From NCBI RefSeq assembly GCF_000953135.1, contig NZ_LN614827.1:1703001-1767000 (forward strand): 64,000 nt of DNA. Reading direction: 5' to 3'. This DNA comes from Legionella fallonii LLAP-10. Lineage in GTDB: Bacteria > Pseudomonadota > Gammaproteobacteria > Legionellales > Legionellaceae. Position numbers and translations under genes: made by a program. The stretch's first letter is position 1. Each line of letters opens with the position of its first letter. Below are positions 51,184 through 61,433 of the stretch, piece after piece. The notes below the pieces were generated by a model that saw nothing but the letters and a program-made list of their open reading frames with translations, was not told where the DNA came from and ran no database searches.

Positions 51184-52063
51184 TCTCTTCCTCCATTAGT
51201 TGGTCTAGTTTTTCTTCGTATTGATGATATTCAAGCACTTCATATAATTCGTTACGCGTTTGCATCTTATCCAACATAGAGCGTTGCGTACCTTCTTGAA
51301 TAATAGTTTGATAGGTATTTAAAGCGGCTTGAGACATTGCTCTGAAAGCGCTTAAAGGATATAAAATTAAAGAAATATCTACTTGTGCGAGTTCTTCACG
51401 CGTAAATAAGGGAGTTTTACCAAACTCTGTAATATTAGCTAAAACAGGGACATTAACATTTTTGGTAAATAATCGATATTCATCTAGCGTAGTCATGGCC
51501 TCAGGGAAAATCATATCAGCGCCAAGTTCAACACATAATAAAGCTCTCTCTATCGCTGCCTCCATGCCTTCAATCGCATAAACGTCTGTTCTTGCCATAA
51601 TGACAAAATCAGGATCTTGGCGAGCATCAACAGCGGCTTTAATGCGGTCCCCCATTTCATGCATTGAGACAACTGCCTTATTAGGTCTATGCCCACATCG
51701 TTTTGCTAATACCTGATCCTCAATATGGATAGCGGCAACGCCTGTTTTTTCCATAAGTTTTACGGTTCTAGCAATATTAAAAGCATGTCCCCACCCAGTA
51801 TCCACATCAACTAAAAGAGGCAAAGAGCAGGCTTCAGTGATTCTACGAGCATCTTCCAATACTTCTGGCAAACTTGTCATACCAAGATCAGGGATACCAT
51901 AAGAAGCATTAGCAACCCCTGCCCCAGATAAATAGATTGCTTTACAACCAGCAGATTCAGCAAGCATTGCAGTATAGGCATTGATGGTGCCCAAAACTTG
52001 TAGCGGTTTACTTTCCTTTATTGTGTCCCTAAAAATTTTGCCCATGCTACGTGCCATTTTCAT
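51176..52063 (-). CDS. prpB: methylisocitrate lyase
   Basis: The enzyme splits 2-methylisocitrate to pyruvate and succinate, last step of the methylcitrate cycle; 295 residues. The loop KRCGHRPNK corresponds to the KKCGH active-site signature. Other marks are [38 protein letters not shown] and [20 protein letters not shown]. It is the first gene of the operon. AAGGAG lies three bases before the ATG at 52063 and nine before the next ATG (52057), so the true start may be the second (MARSMGKIF). Confidence 0.93.
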   Translation of the reverse strand: MKMARSMGKIFRDTIKESKPLQVLGTINAYTAMLAESAGCKAIYLSGAGVANASYGIPDLGMTSLPEVLEDARRITEACSLPLLVDVDTGWGHAFNIARTVKLMEKTGVAAIHIEDQVLAKRCGHRPNKAVVSMHEMGDRIKAAVDARQDPDFVIMARTDVYAIEGMEAAIERALLCVELGADMIFPEAMTTLDEYRLFTKNVNVPVLANITEFGKTPLFTREELAQVDISLILYPLSAFRAMSQAALNTYQTIIQEGTQRSMLDKMQTRNELYEVLEYHQYEEKLDQLMEEENE

Positions 52064-52149
52064 CTACTCCTTGATCCTAAAAGGATTATTATTATGCTTC
52101 AATGAGAAACGCATCTCAAATTATTTTTCAACTTTACAACCGTAAAGGT

Positions 52150-54156
52150 TTACGCTTTAAATCCACGCATTATATTACGACGTAAAAAACGAGCAGGAGA
52201 TAAAGCTTGTACTAAATTTCGTGGTAAACAACTCATTTCATTATTGATGACAGTAGCTAACCATTCAGCACATAAAGGAACAGTGGTTAAACCGCGAGAT
52301 CCAAACCCTGCGCAAATATAAAGTCCTGGGTAATAAGATCCAGCTTTAGCTATCCATCGTTTGGAATTAGTTTCTAATCCAGCAAATAAGGCGGTGAACT
52401 CATCCTCTATCGGCACCTGTCCCACTAAAGGTAAATAATCAGGAGTCGATGCGCGCACACCCGCCCAGTGCCCTACGATATGATTAGACCAGATACTTGC
52501 ATCAGCAATTTGATTTAACTTGACAAGATTTTTTCCATCATCATGGGGATCTATTGTAGAACTCGAAATACCAAGATCATAAGTTGCCCCTAAATGATGA
52601 ACGCCATCGAATTTAGGGAGTATATGTCCTTCGGCACAAATAGGTATTTGCAACTTACTACTGCTCATTGTCGAGGAAATGGCTGTCATTTGCCCTCGAA
52701 TTGCTTTCACAGGTAGATGTTCTGTCTCTTTAAATGAATTTACTCTAGGACCGTTAGCTAAAATAAGTACAGGAGCAGCCCTATCATGAACTATCCATTG
52801 ATTTGTGTCATAAGCAAGAGAGTCTACTGTACAGCCAGTTAATAAAGAAATATTGTGCTGCTCAATTAAAGTCTGACACAAGAGAGGGGAATTAATCCAT
52901 CCAGACTGAGGTATAAACAGTCCTGGGTGATCCAATAACAATCCCGTTAAATCAGAGGCTCTTTCTTTATCAATTAACTCGCCTAATTCAGGATAGTTGA
53001 GTAGCCAATTGTCTAAACTTTGCTGTATTTTTTTTTCTTGCTCATTATAAGCAAGTAATAATATTCCATTTAATTCACCTAACTTAAATTGATTTAATAT
53101 ATTTTTATAAAATTGCTTGGCATAAACAAAAGCTAATAACATTAATTGGGTCAATGGAGATTTATAAGCAGATAATTTAGGAAATAAAACGGCTTGTACA
53201 TTTGCTGAGCCTCCTTTTCCTGCAGCATCTAATTCATCAACAATAGTTACCTGCCAACCTCTTTTAGCGAGGGAATGGGCAGTAAATGCCCCAGCCAAAC
53301 CTGCACCAACAATAATTGCTGATTTTTTTTGCTGTTTCATTGGGGTGCACACATGCCAAGGAGTATGGCGTGTTTTTATTTTTAATGAAGAATTTTTTTC
53401 AAAACGGGCGCAGACCATATGTCGCTTTTGGGCAAAACCTTTCTTTTTTCCTACTGTAAAACCAACCTTTCGTAGTATTGCTTTAACTGAAGCTGCAGCA
53501 GTATAGGTAGCTAAAGTTGTTCCTTCTTTTGAGAGCAAAGCAATCACTTTTAACAACGATTCAGACCACATACTTTCATTTTTTTTAGGGGCAAAGCCAT
53601 CTAAATACCAGGCATCAACAAACGCTGTTCTTAATTCAGACTCTAAAATTGATTCGCCACAAATAAGTAGCTGCTCATAACTCTCCAAGGCCTCACCAAG
53701 CATTAAAGTTAGATTAACTCGTCCGTCAGAAAAGGACAAATGATGATAGCCTGGAGTTAATACCGGATAGCTGTCTATTAATTGCCTTGCATGCTCAGCA
53801 AGCTCTGGCCAAAAACTAAGACTCTTCTTTAAATCATCAATCGTTAATGGATGCTTTTCACAAGAAATAAAATGCAATGTCGCCATCGACGGAGCATATT
53901 GCTCCCATAAATGCCAGGTCAGAAGAAAATTTAAGCCTGTACCAAAGCCTGTTTCCCCGATGTTAAACTGGGTAGGTACAGTAGTAGACAGTTCTTGCCA
54001 ACGCTGAATTAAATTATTACCGTCAATAAAAACATGACGGCCTTGTTTAATTCCACTTTCAGCAGAAAAATAGATATCATCATATAAAACAGAAAAAGGC
54101 AGATCTCCACGCCATTCAAGATCTGCCGTTCTAATAGGTACAAAAGGGTTACTCAC
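52150..54156 (-). CDS. mnmC: bifunctional tRNA mnm5s2U34 biosynthesis protein MnmC
   Basis: A two-domain tRNA-modifying enzyme of 668 residues. The N-terminal methyltransferase (1-250) has NIGETGFGTGLNFLLTWHLW and WYLDGFAPKKNESMW; it adds the final methyl. The FAD-dependent oxidoreductase begins AIIVGAGLAGAFTAHSLAKR (about 279) and ends GHWAGVRASTPDYLPLVG and ICAGFGSRGLTTVPLCAEWL; it removes the carboxymethyl group. The target is U34 of Lys, Glu and Gln tRNAs. The length is normal. It overlaps the upstream POT transporter by eight bases. Confidence 0.94.
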   Translation of the reverse strand: MSNPFVPIRTADLEWRGDLPFSVLYDDIYFSAESGIKQGRHVFIDGNNLIQRWQELSTTVPTQFNIGETGFGTGLNFLLTWHLWEQYAPSMATLHFISCEKHPLTIDDLKKSLSFWPELAEHARQLIDSYPVLTPGYHHLSFSDGRVNLTLMLGEALESYEQLLICGESILESELRTAFVDAWYLDGFAPKKNESMWSESLLKVIALLSKEGTTLATYTAAASVKAILRKVGFTVGKKKGFAQKRHMVCARFEKNSSLKIKTRHTPWHVCTPMKQQKKSAIIVGAGLAGAFTAHSLAKRGWQVTIVDELDAAGKGGSANVQAVLFPKLSAYKSPLTQLMLLAFVYAKQFYKNILNQFKLGELNGILLLAYNEQEKKIQQSLDNWLLNYPELGELIDKERASDLTGLLLDHPGLFIPQSGWINSPLLCQTLIEQHNISLLTGCTVDSLAYDTNQWIVHDRAAPVLILANGPRVNSFKETEHLPVKAIRGQMTAISSTMSSSKLQIPICAEGHILPKFDGVHHLGATYDLGISSSTIDPHDDGKNLVKLNQIADASIWSNHIVGHWAGVRASTPDYLPLVGQVPIEDEFTALFAGLETNSKRWIAKAGSYYPGLYICAGFGSRGLTTVPLCAEWLATVINNEMSCLPRNLVQALSPARFLRRNIMRGFKA

Positions 54157-55675
54157 ATAAAGCGACTCGTTCTGGAGCGGTTAAATTATACTCTTTAACC
54201 AGGCTCGTTTTTTTTTCTTGTATTAATGCTCTCAACTTAGATACCAAAACAAAAAGAATCATAGAGGCTACTATTGCTGATAAACCTAGTATTAAAAAAA
54301 CATGGCTATAGCCTGCATTAGTTATCAAAGGAGAACTATTCTCATGTCCTGTTATCATTAAATTAGAACTATAACTTGATAGTGTAGCACCAACACCCGT
54401 GTTAAGCATCCACATGCCCATCATTACCCCCTGCATTGATGCGGGAGCAAGAAAGCCTATCATAGCATAACCTATAGGGGATATTAAAAGCTCTCCTATG
54501 CTTTGTAAAACATAACTACATACTATCCAGCCAGGATTGACCATCCCCGCTGAATCGGCATAGGCTATACCGATGGGTAATATAACGAAAGCCACCCCAA
54601 TACAGAGTAATGCTGTGGCAAACTGTGAAGGAATATTAATTTCCACGCCATTCTTTCGCATTCTATTTAATAAAAATCCTAGTAAAGGCCCCCCAATTAC
54701 AATAGACAGAGTATTAATATTTTGAAACCATTGGGGCGGTATGATCCAATTTCCATATTCTCTTTTAATGTTATGATCAATAAAAATAGTTAAACCCATT
54801 GGGCCTATTTGATATAACATCCAAAAAACAGTACCGAAAATCATCAATACAGCGAAGGCATTAATTTTATTTTTTGCATCATGTGTAGGTTGCTGTCGCG
54901 CTATAAACAAAATGAATGAAAGCATCAATAGTGAAGTGAGTACCACTAACTTATTAGCCCAATCAGCATATTGTAAAAGTTGACTCAATAAAAAAGGGAG
55001 TAGCAAAATGAATCCTACTCCCCAAAAAGTGGCTTTTTTTTGTAACAACTTTTCTTTTCTAGAATACGAAGTATCTTTATCAGACAGCTGATGCCAGCAA
55101 TAAAGACAAATAATTAAAGCGATCAAGTTCCCTAAGCTACTAATAAGAAAAAGTCGCTGATAATTTTGTGTGAGTTGGAACACCCCACTCAAAGTAAATC
55201 CTATAAAAAAACCTACATTCATCCCTGCGTAATTCCAGAGGAATGCTGTTTCTCGTCGTAGATCGTCTGGCGCAAATCGTTGTGTTAACATGCAGTTCAA
55301 ACAAGTAACATTTAGACCAGAACCAGTTAAAAAAGCAGCTAGACCATAGTATAGAAAAGTAAGACGACCCACAGATAGCAGCACGCAACCTATGACTTGG
55401 GCAATCATACCAATACAAAACAAAGCTCGATTTGATAATATTCGACCGCCCCAATACCCTCCGAGTAAATGCAAAGCAAAATTGAATGCTATAAATACAC
55501 CCATAATGCTATTTGCCGTACTGACAGGTAAGCCTAATTTGCCCTTCATATACAACACTAGAGTTGAATAAAGAACACTAAAACTTAATGTAGCAACTAC
55601 TTGTATGAAAAAAAGCGCCACAGTCCCTTGTGGCATTGAATACCAAAACATTTTTTTGCTACTCAATTTCGACAT
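54149..55675 (-). CDS. POT/PTR2-family peptide transporter
   Basis: A proton-coupled oligopeptide transporter of about 508 residues with 12-14 membrane spans. Family marks are LYMKGKLGLPVSTANSIMG, FALHLLGGYWGGRILSNRAL (first PTR2-type signature, lacking the usual Asp), GSGLNVTCLNCMLTQRFAPD (which replaces the GGIKPC block), RETAFLWNYAGMNVGFFIG (FSIFYMAINIG-like) and LISPIGYAMIGFLAPASMQG (SPIG-like). I chose the ATG at 55675 (MSKLSSKKMFWYSM), with AGGA nine bases upstream; an earlier in-frame start adds 15 residues. It overlaps mnmC by eight bases. In Legionella such carriers may import host peptides. Confidence 0.85.
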   Translation of the reverse strand: MSKLSSKKMFWYSMPQGTVALFFIQVVATLSFSVLYSTLVLYMKGKLGLPVSTANSIMGVFIAFNFALHLLGGYWGGRILSNRALFCIGMIAQVIGCVLLSVGRLTFLYYGLAAFLTGSGLNVTCLNCMLTQRFAPDDLRRETAFLWNYAGMNVGFFIGFTLSGVFQLTQNYQRLFLISSLGNLIALIICLYCWHQLSDKDTSYSRKEKLLQKKATFWGVGFILLLPFLLSQLLQYADWANKLVVLTSLLMLSFILFIARQQPTHDAKNKINAFAVLMIFGTVFWMLYQIGPMGLTIFIDHNIKREYGNWIIPPQWFQNINTLSIVIGGPLLGFLLNRMRKNGVEINIPSQFATALLCIGVAFVILPIGIAYADSAGMVNPGWIVCSYVLQSIGELLISPIGYAMIGFLAPASMQGVMMGMWMLNTGVGATLSSYSSNLMITGHENSSPLITNAGYSHVFLILGLSAIVASMILFVLVSKLRALIQEKKTSLVKEYNLTAPERVALCE

Positions 55676-55892
55676 GTCATGCCTTCCTTTGCCAGAACAT
55701 TTCTCATTTGAATATGACATGTGAAAAAATTACTGTCTAGCATTTTATGATTAATTTATTCATTCTAAAAATAGCTATTTATATCATGGTCCCTAACACC
55801 TCTTATCATCCAGAGAGCCCTACTCCCTTACACTAGAAGTGACATGGAGAAAACTTAAGACGCCACAGGATATTTTTACCCCCCCTTTCCCC

Positions 55893-57176
55893 TCATTTTA
55901 ATTGAGAAAGAACTTTTTCCGCAGCCTCTTCAGTTTTATTAATTTCTGTCTGGCTATGAGCACTTGATACAAATCCGGCTTCGTACATGGATGGAGCAAA
56001 ATAGACACCTGCACCCAACATACCATGATAGAATTTTTTAAATAAACTCTCGTCAGAAGAGGCAATATCTGCATAATTAGTAACAGACTCTTTGTCTGTA
56101 AAACAAAAACCGAACATTCCGCCTAAAGAAGCAGTAAAAAGTGGAATGTTTAATGCTTCAGCCACGGCGGATAAAGCCTGAGTTAATGCGTTAGTTGTTT
56201 TACTTAATTCAGTAAAAAATTCAGGCTTTTCTATTTCTTCTAAAGTAGCCAAACCCGCAGCCATAGCCAATGGATTTCCAGAAAGAGTCCCCGCCTGGTA
56301 GACAGGCCCTTCAGGCGCTAAAAAAGACATAATTTCAGCGTTACCACCTAGAGCGCCGACAGGCATTCCCCCACCAATTACCTTACCTAAAGTAGTAATG
56401 TCAGGAGTAATGTCATAGAGACCTTGAGCTCCTCTAAGAGCAACTCTAAATCCGGTCATTACCTCATCAAAAATTAATAATGCACCATATTGATTACATA
56501 ATTCACGCAGCCCCTTTAAGAAATCCGGTTTAGGCAATACAAATCCCATATTTCCAGCCACAGGTTCCACAATAATGGTAGCGATATCATCAGGATATTT
56601 TTTGAATAATTGTACTACTTGATCTAAATCATTAAAATCTGCTGTTAATGTATGCTCCGTGATACTCGAAGGTATTCCTGGAGTCGATGGTATTCCTAAG
56701 GTCAGAAGACCTGAACCTGCTTTTACCAATAAGCCATCACTATGGCCATGATAACAACCATTGAACTTAATAAATTTATTTCTCTTAGTAAATCCACGAG
56801 CAAGTCTAATTGCTGTCATGGTTGCTTCTGTGCCTGAATTCACCATTCGTACTTTTTCAATAGAAGGTACTAAAGAGCTAATTTTTTTGGCTAATTGAAC
56901 TTCAAGTTCTGTTGGTGCACCAAAGCTCATACCACTACGAAGAACCTTGTCAACAGCAGAAATCACCGCAGGATCGCAATGTCCAAGAATTAAAGGACCC
57001 CATGAACCAACGTAATCGATGTATTCTTTATCATCCACATCAGTGATATAGGCGCCTTTACCTTTCTTAAAAAAGATAGGGTTCCCACCTACACCTTTAA
57101 AGGCACGTACTGGAGAGTTAACACCACCGGGTATTAATTCTTGAGCTTGATGAAATAAATCAGAAGAGCGAGTCAT
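55893..57176 (-). CDS. hemL: glutamate-1-semialdehyde 2,1-aminomutase
   Basis: A PLP enzyme that makes 5-aminolevulinate in the C5 haem pathway; 427 residues. The start [20 protein letters not shown] is typical, followed by [40 protein letters not shown], and the PLP-lysine in [19 protein letters not shown] (about residue 265). [18 protein letters not shown] holds the cofactor Asp. It stands alone on the minus strand; hemJ is 600 bases away. Everything looks full length. Confidence 0.95.
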   Translation of the reverse strand: MTRSSDLFHQAQELIPGGVNSPVRAFKGVGGNPIFFKKGKGAYITDVDDKEYIDYVGSWGPLILGHCDPAVISAVDKVLRSGMSFGAPTELEVQLAKKISSLVPSIEKVRMVNSGTEATMTAIRLARGFTKRNKFIKFNGCYHGHSDGLLVKAGSGLLTLGIPSTPGIPSSITEHTLTADFNDLDQVVQLFKKYPDDIATIIVEPVAGNMGFVLPKPDFLKGLRELCNQYGALLIFDEVMTGFRVALRGAQGLYDITPDITTLGKVIGGGMPVGALGGNAEIMSFLAPEGPVYQAGTLSGNPLAMAAGLATLEEIEKPEFFTELSKTTNALTQALSAVAEALNIPLFTASLGGMFGFCFTDKESVTNYADIASSDESLFKKFYHGMLGAGVYFAPSMYEAGFVSSAHSQTEINKTEEAAEKVLSQLK

Positions 57177-57494
57177 AAAAATCCACTAGTTTTAAGATAA
57201 TAACTAATCAATAAATTCAATTATCGAACAATTACAACTGAATTTATCCCTTACATTACAGCCATCATTATTATTGTTCTCATCGTCGACGTAACGAAAC
57301 CTGTTTTAGAAAATTCTTTGCTACATTCAAGGCGACACAGAGCTAGAACAGTTGGGACAATAGTACAATTCTTTAATTTATTTAGCAAAAAATAATACTA
57401 TTTTTTCATATAAAATGTGCATTAATTACAGTTTAACTTTACATAAGGCCTCACAAACTATAAATTACCCTTTTTTTAAAACAGAGTCTTAGTT
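57177..57494. other. intergenic region between divergent hemL and rubredoxin genes
   Basis: No gene is visible in 318 bases. It should hold both divergent promoters. The rubredoxin side is strongly AT-rich (57375-57470). There is no clear ribosome site before the rubredoxin ATG. Confidence 0.4.
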
Positions 57495-57671
57495 ATGCAA
57501 GAATATAAAAAGTACATTTGTGTTATTTGCGGCTTTATATATGATGAAGCAGAAGGATGGCCTGAAGATGGAATTGAGCCAGGCACCTTATGGGCTGATG
57601 TGCCTGAAAATTGGTTTTGCCCAGACTGCGGCGCAAGTAAAGAAGATTTCGATATGATTGAAATGGAATAA
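57495..57671 (+). CDS. rubredoxin
   Basis: A 58-residue electron carrier with a single iron held by four cysteines: [20 protein letters not shown] and [12 protein letters not shown], the standard CxxCG...CPxCG pair. [11 protein letters not shown] and PGT also fit the family. Rubredoxins pass electrons to redox enzymes such as alkane hydroxylases or oxygen/peroxide-scavenging systems; no partner gene is adjacent. It is short enough to be missed by length-limited gene calling, and a longer minus-strand frame lies over it but has no coding character. Confidence 0.95.
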   Translation: MQEYKKYICVICGFIYDEAEGWPEDGIEPGTLWADVPENWFCPDCGASKEDFDMIEME

Positions 57672-57684
57672 TCATCTTTAGATC

Positions 57685-57741
57685 GCGACGAAAGATCTCC
57701 TGTAAAACACATTGCGCTATAATCCAGAGATCCTTCGTCGC
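57685..57741. repeat. 15-bp inverted repeat after rubredoxin
   Basis: GCGACGAAAGATCTC (57685-57699) is mirrored by GAGATCCTTCGTCGC (57727-57741), 14 of 15 bases, with a 27-base spacer. It lies between the convergent rubredoxin and hemJ genes. Part of the arm resembles the repeat near 17273-17318. It may end transcription from both sides. Confidence 0.5.
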
Positions 57742-57789
57742 AAGCTCCACTAATAGTTGCTACGAACTATATGAAGAAGTTACGGAACA

Positions 57790-58212
57790 TTAAAAAGGTT
57801 TCGCAACAACTAATATAACTATCCCAATAAGTAGAAATATAGTTACTTCATTAAAAACGCGGAAAAACAATGCACTTTTAACATTTTTATCAATAGCGAA
57901 AGATTTAAGATAATGACCACATAATAAATGATAAATGCATACAAAAAACACTAAACTTAATTTTGCATGCATCCACGCAGCCTTTAAATAATAGCTAGGA
58001 TTATAACAAATGAGCCAAGCTCCTAATAAGGTTGTTACTACAGCTGCAGGCCAGGTAATTCCGTAATAAAGCCTACGCTCCATTACTTTGAATCGCTCAA
58101 GACTAATATGATCTTTAGCATCTGCATGATATACAAATAATCGTGGTAAATAGAATAAACCTGCAAACCACGCGACAAGCGCAATAATGTGAAACGATTT
58201 AACAAACAGCAT
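57790..58212 (-). CDS. hemJ: protoporphyrinogen oxidase HemJ
   Basis: A 140-residue membrane enzyme (UPF0093) that oxidises protoporphyrinogen IX in haem synthesis. The N-terminus KSFHIIALVAWFAGLFYLPR has the conserved His, followed by YYGITWPAAVVTTLLGAWL, then WMHAKLSLVFFVCIYHL with the conserved Lys of the family and the end FNEVTIFLLIGIVILVVAK. Four membrane spans are visible. It starts one base after the terC stop region and is probably co-transcribed with terC. The nearby hemL is on the same strand. Confidence 0.88.
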   Translation of the reverse strand: MLFVKSFHIIALVAWFAGLFYLPRLFVYHADAKDHISLERFKVMERRLYYGITWPAAVVTTLLGAWLICYNPSYYLKAAWMHAKLSLVFFVCIYHLLCGHYLKSFAIDKNVKSALFFRVFNEVTIFLLIGIVILVVAKPF

Positions 58213-58213
58213 A

Positions 58214-58945
58214 TTAATTCCTTGATATATTCTTGCGTTTCTTTCGTGAACTTCTGTATAAATTCAAAGACTCAACCCCCAACGAAAACCCCATGGAAAA
58301 ATACAAATAACCTCTTGGTACATGGAATGAAAAGCCATCAGCTACTAGCATTGTACCAATCAGAATTAAATAGCTAAGGGCAAGCATTTTTACAGTCGGA
58401 TGCTTACTTATAAACTCACTAACAGGTTCACTGGCATAGATCATAATAAGAATCGCACAAGTAATAGCAGCAGCCATTATCCAAAACTCAGAAGTTAAAC
58501 CAACAGCAGTTAGAACACTATCTAAAGAAAATATGATATCAAGCAAAGCAATCTGCGTCACAACTTTGCTGAAAGTAATTGAAGAGCCTTTTTTGTGTCC
58601 TATTGGTGTTACTGATGGTTCATTCATTATATCCTGATGAATCTCATCAGTAGATTTCCATATTAAAAACGTACCACCTAAAAGTAAGAATATATCGCGA
58701 AACGAAAAACTCAGACTACCAATGGTTACTATTGGCTTGATTAATTTAACCATATAAACAGCAGATCCTAATAAGAGCAATCGAGTCACCCAAGCAAAAG
58801 TAAGTCCTAATCTTCGTGCTTTTTTTCTTTTCTCTTGAGGTAGTTTTTCAGTCAGAATAGATAGAATAACCAGATTATCTATCCCCAAAACAATTTCAAG
58901 AATAATTAATGCAATTAAACTTAAAACTATATTAATAATATCCAT
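58214..58945 (-). CDS. TerC-family membrane protein
   Basis: A 243-residue polytopic protein of the TerC family, related to metal-ion homeostasis (manganese export or membrane protein metalation in other species). The family core is ALIILEIVLGIDNLVILSIL with the Glu/Asp pair in the first span, and VTQIALLDIIFSLDSVLTAV with the second acidic pair. The end is GYLYFSMGFSLGVESLNLYR followed by a basic tail. Seven membrane spans. It lies upstream of hemJ with a one-base gap. Confidence 0.88.
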   Translation of the reverse strand: MDIINIVLSLIALIILEIVLGIDNLVILSILTEKLPQEKRKKARRLGLTFAWVTRLLLLGSAVYMVKLIKPIVTIGSLSFSFRDIFLLLGGTFLIWKSTDEIHQDIMNEPSVTPIGHKKGSSITFSKVVTQIALLDIIFSLDSVLTAVGLTSEFWIMAAAITCAILIMIYASEPVSEFISKHPTVKMLALSYLILIGTMLVADGFSFHVPRGYLYFSMGFSLGVESLNLYRSSRKKRKNISRN

Positions 58946-59055
58946 GCATTATCCTGGCATAAATCTCAAACGAGCATTCTCTCTAAAATATTTGTAAAGG
59001 TAAATGATTCACTTTAATCATTTGCTTCGTTATAATTACATTTGTTCCAATATTT

Positions 59056-60402
59056 ATGAGAGATACAATAATCATCAAATTCATCAAAAAGCTGTTAAAA
59101 AAAAACCGAGGGGCTAAAGGTCCTGTCGATTCAGCTTATATAATTCCTAGAAATAAACATTCTATATCCAAAACAGACATTAGCAGTAATGCCATCAAGG
59201 TTCTAAATCGTTTAATTAGTGGTGGCTTTCAGGCTTATCTTGTTGGAGGGAGTGTTCGTGACTTATTGCTTCATAAAGCACCTAAAGATTTTGATGTTGC
59301 TACAAATGCTACGCCTACAGAAATTAAAAGCTTATTTCGTAACGGTAGAATTATAGGCCGTCGTTTTAAACTGGTTCATATTATATTTCATCGAGAAATT
59401 ATTGAAGTGGCTACTTTTCGTGGTCATGATGCGGTCGATTCAAGCCAACAAACGAATGAACGCGGTATGCTCGTTAGAGATAATGTATATGGCTCTCTGG
59501 ATGAGGATGCTTGGCGACGTGACTTTACTATCAATTCTCTCTATTACAATATCGATGATTCTTCAATAATTGATTTCACCGGTGGCGTAAAGGATGTTCA
59601 GCAAAAATTAATCCGTATTATAGGTGATCCAGTAACTCGCTACACAGAAGATCCCGTCCGTATGCTACGCGCGGTACGATTTAGCGCTAAACTGCATTTT
59701 AAACTTGCACCAGAAACCGAAGCTCCGTTTCCACAAATTAGCTCCCTAATTACCCATGTTTCTAATTCACGTTTATTTGATGAAATAACAAAACTATATC
59801 AATGCGGTGAAGCAGAAACAGTTCACAGGCTTCTGATACAATATGGTTTATTCCAGTATTTATGCCCACAAACAGCTGCATTATTAGAAAGTGAATATCC
59901 TGTAAATGCCCTAATAGGAATCGCGCTTGAAAATACTGACACGAGAATTCGCGATAATAAACCGGTAACGCCCGCATTTTTATTCGCGGTGTTATTATGG
60001 TTCCCTATGTTAGAACTCTCTAAAAAACTACAAAGCTCAGGATTGGATCCTCTGCCTGCTATTGAAAAAGCAATGTCCTTGATTCTCTCTGAGCAAAACA
60101 AAATTATATCAATTCCTAAACGCTATACCCAAGTGATTAGGGAAATCTGGCTATTACAATATCGTTTTGTTAAGCGACAAGGGGGAAGAGCATACAATCT
60201 GCTACAACATCCTCGATTCAGAGCCGCCTTTGATTTTATGGCACTAAGAGCATTATCAGGTGACGAGTCAATGGAAATTGCTCAATGGTGGACTTCGTTC
60301 CAAGAGGCAGATGAGATAACCCAAGCTCAAATGATTGCTCAAGTGACACCACCAGCACCGCCACGTGCTAGACGCAGAAGAAAACCTAAAGTAGCAAAAT
60401 GA
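59056..60402 (+). CDS. pcnB: poly(A) polymerase I
   Basis: The enzyme adds poly(A) tails to RNA and promotes its decay; 448 residues, close to the E. coli protein. The nucleotidyltransferase core is GGFQAYLVGGSVRDLLLHK, then PKDFDVATNATPTEIKSLF with the catalytic DxD. Further blocks are IEVATFRGHD, EDAWRRDFTINSLYYNID and YTEDPVRMLRAVRFSAKLHF, as in bacterial PcnB. The C-terminus is basic (PPRARRRRKPKVAK). No ribosome site is evident. It overlaps folK by four bases, a pairing common in gammaproteobacteria. Confidence 0.94.
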   Translation: MRDTIIIKFIKKLLKKNRGAKGPVDSAYIIPRNKHSISKTDISSNAIKVLNRLISGGFQAYLVGGSVRDLLLHKAPKDFDVATNATPTEIKSLFRNGRIIGRRFKLVHIIFHREIIEVATFRGHDAVDSSQQTNERGMLVRDNVYGSLDEDAWRRDFTINSLYYNIDDSSIIDFTGGVKDVQQKLIRIIGDPVTRYTEDPVRMLRAVRFSAKLHFKLAPETEAPFPQISSLITHVSNSRLFDEITKLYQCGEAETVHRLLIQYGLFQYLCPQTAALLESEYPVNALIGIALENTDTRIRDNKPVTPAFLFAVLLWFPMLELSKKLQSSGLDPLPAIEKAMSLILSEQNKIISIPKRYTQVIREIWLLQYRFVKRQGGRAYNLLQHPRFRAAFDFMALRALSGDESMEIAQWWTSFQEADEITQAQMIAQVTPPAPPRARRRRKPKVAK

Positions 60403-60839
60403 ATTTATGTTATTTGAGTCTAGGCTCTAATCAAAAGTTTCCTGAGCGTCAAATTCGGCAGGCAATCGAGTCCATTAAAAATATACGATCTACCGCTGTA
60501 CTTAAAGTTTCAAGTTTATATTGGAACAAAGCTTGGGGCCTACAAGTCCAACAAGACTTTTGTAATGTTATAGTTGAAATTGTGACTGCATTATCCCCTG
60601 AGTTATTATTAACCTGTTGTAAAAGAATCGAAAAAAAACAAGGGCGCGTCAGGAAAAGACGTTGGGGGCCAAGAACGTTAGATATTGATATTATTCTCTA
60701 TGGAAGCAGAAAAATTAACACACACAACCTCTGTATCCCTCACCCTCATATGTTATCAAGAGATTTTGTCTTGACCCCTCTTTTAGAAATAAATCCCAAT
60801 ATTCAGTTAACTCCCCTCCAAGAATCTACTACACTATAA
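60399..60839 (+). CDS. folK: 2-amino-4-hydroxy-6-hydroxymethyldihydropteridine pyrophosphokinase
   Basis: A folate-pathway enzyme transferring pyrophosphate to hydroxymethyl-dihydropterin; 146 residues. The family marks are CYLSLGSNQKFPERQIRQAI, QDFCNVIVEIVTALSPELL and RRWGPRTLDIDIILYG (RWGPRxLDxD). The end FVLTPLLEINPNIQL is typical. It overlaps the pcnB stop by four bases and is translated from the same transcript. Full length. Confidence 0.94.
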   Translation: MNLCYLSLGSNQKFPERQIRQAIESIKNIRSTAVLKVSSLYWNKAWGLQVQQDFCNVIVEIVTALSPELLLTCCKRIEKKQGRVRKRRWGPRTLDIDIILYGSRKINTHNLCIPHPHMLSRDFVLTPLLEINPNIQLTPLQESTTL

Positions 60840-60870
60840 CCTAATGATTTTATTTAAGAAGGATTTTTTT

Positions 60871-61290
60871 ATGTACACTAACATTTTATATGCTACCGAT
60901 CTGCTCAATGAACATAGTCATCTCACTCAAAAAGCATCCACCATTGCACAGCAATTGAATGCAAAGCTCTTCCTTTTACATGTCATTGAATTGCCAACGA
61001 GCATTCAACTCGCACAAGGATTAGGTTTTACTGAGTTAGCCAATCCAGCTAAAGATGATGCACAAACTGTTTTATCTCTTATAAGTGAAAATTTTAATGT
61101 CCCAACGGAACGACAATTCGTAGAAATAGGCTCAGTTAAAGAACATATTTTTAATAAAGCTAAAGAGTTAGGCTGTCAGCTCATTATCGTTGGTAGTCAT
61201 GCATCAACAGGATTACATTCTTTTTTAGGCAGTACAGCGAATGCTGTTATCAATCATGCACCCTGCGACGTATTGACACTAAGAGTTTAA
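60871..61290 (+). CDS. universal stress protein, UspA family
   Basis: A 139-residue UspA-fold protein. The N-terminal MYTNILYATDLLNEHSHLTQ and LFLLHVIE, and the ATP-loop GCQLIIVGSHASTGLHSF followed by GSTANAVINHAPCDVLTLRV, fit the ATP-binding subgroup (G-2x-G-9x-G-S/T). I chose the ATG at 60871, with AAGGA eight bases before; an upstream start would add nine unlikely residues. It follows folK after 31 bases. The exact role is unknown; such proteins help in stress survival. Confidence 0.88.
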   Translation: MYTNILYATDLLNEHSHLTQKASTIAQQLNAKLFLLHVIELPTSIQLAQGLGFTELANPAKDDAQTVLSLISENFNVPTERQFVEIGSVKEHIFNKAKELGCQLIIVGSHASTGLHSFLGSTANAVINHAPCDVLTLRV

Positions 61291-61433
61291 AGTATATAAA
61301 AGCCGTGAGAATGAATACCTTGATTGCTCTATGTCTACATTTGTTCAGGTAAGCGTTTGAGTTATACTGGGTCAACTTAATGTCAGGCCACGATTCATAA
61401 AATCGTCAAGTTAAGTAGGAAATATCCTTCTGA

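Noticed and set aside
57476-57750. Two minus-strand frames of 71-78 codons
   Set aside because: They lie opposite the certain rubredoxin gene and are not credible proteins.
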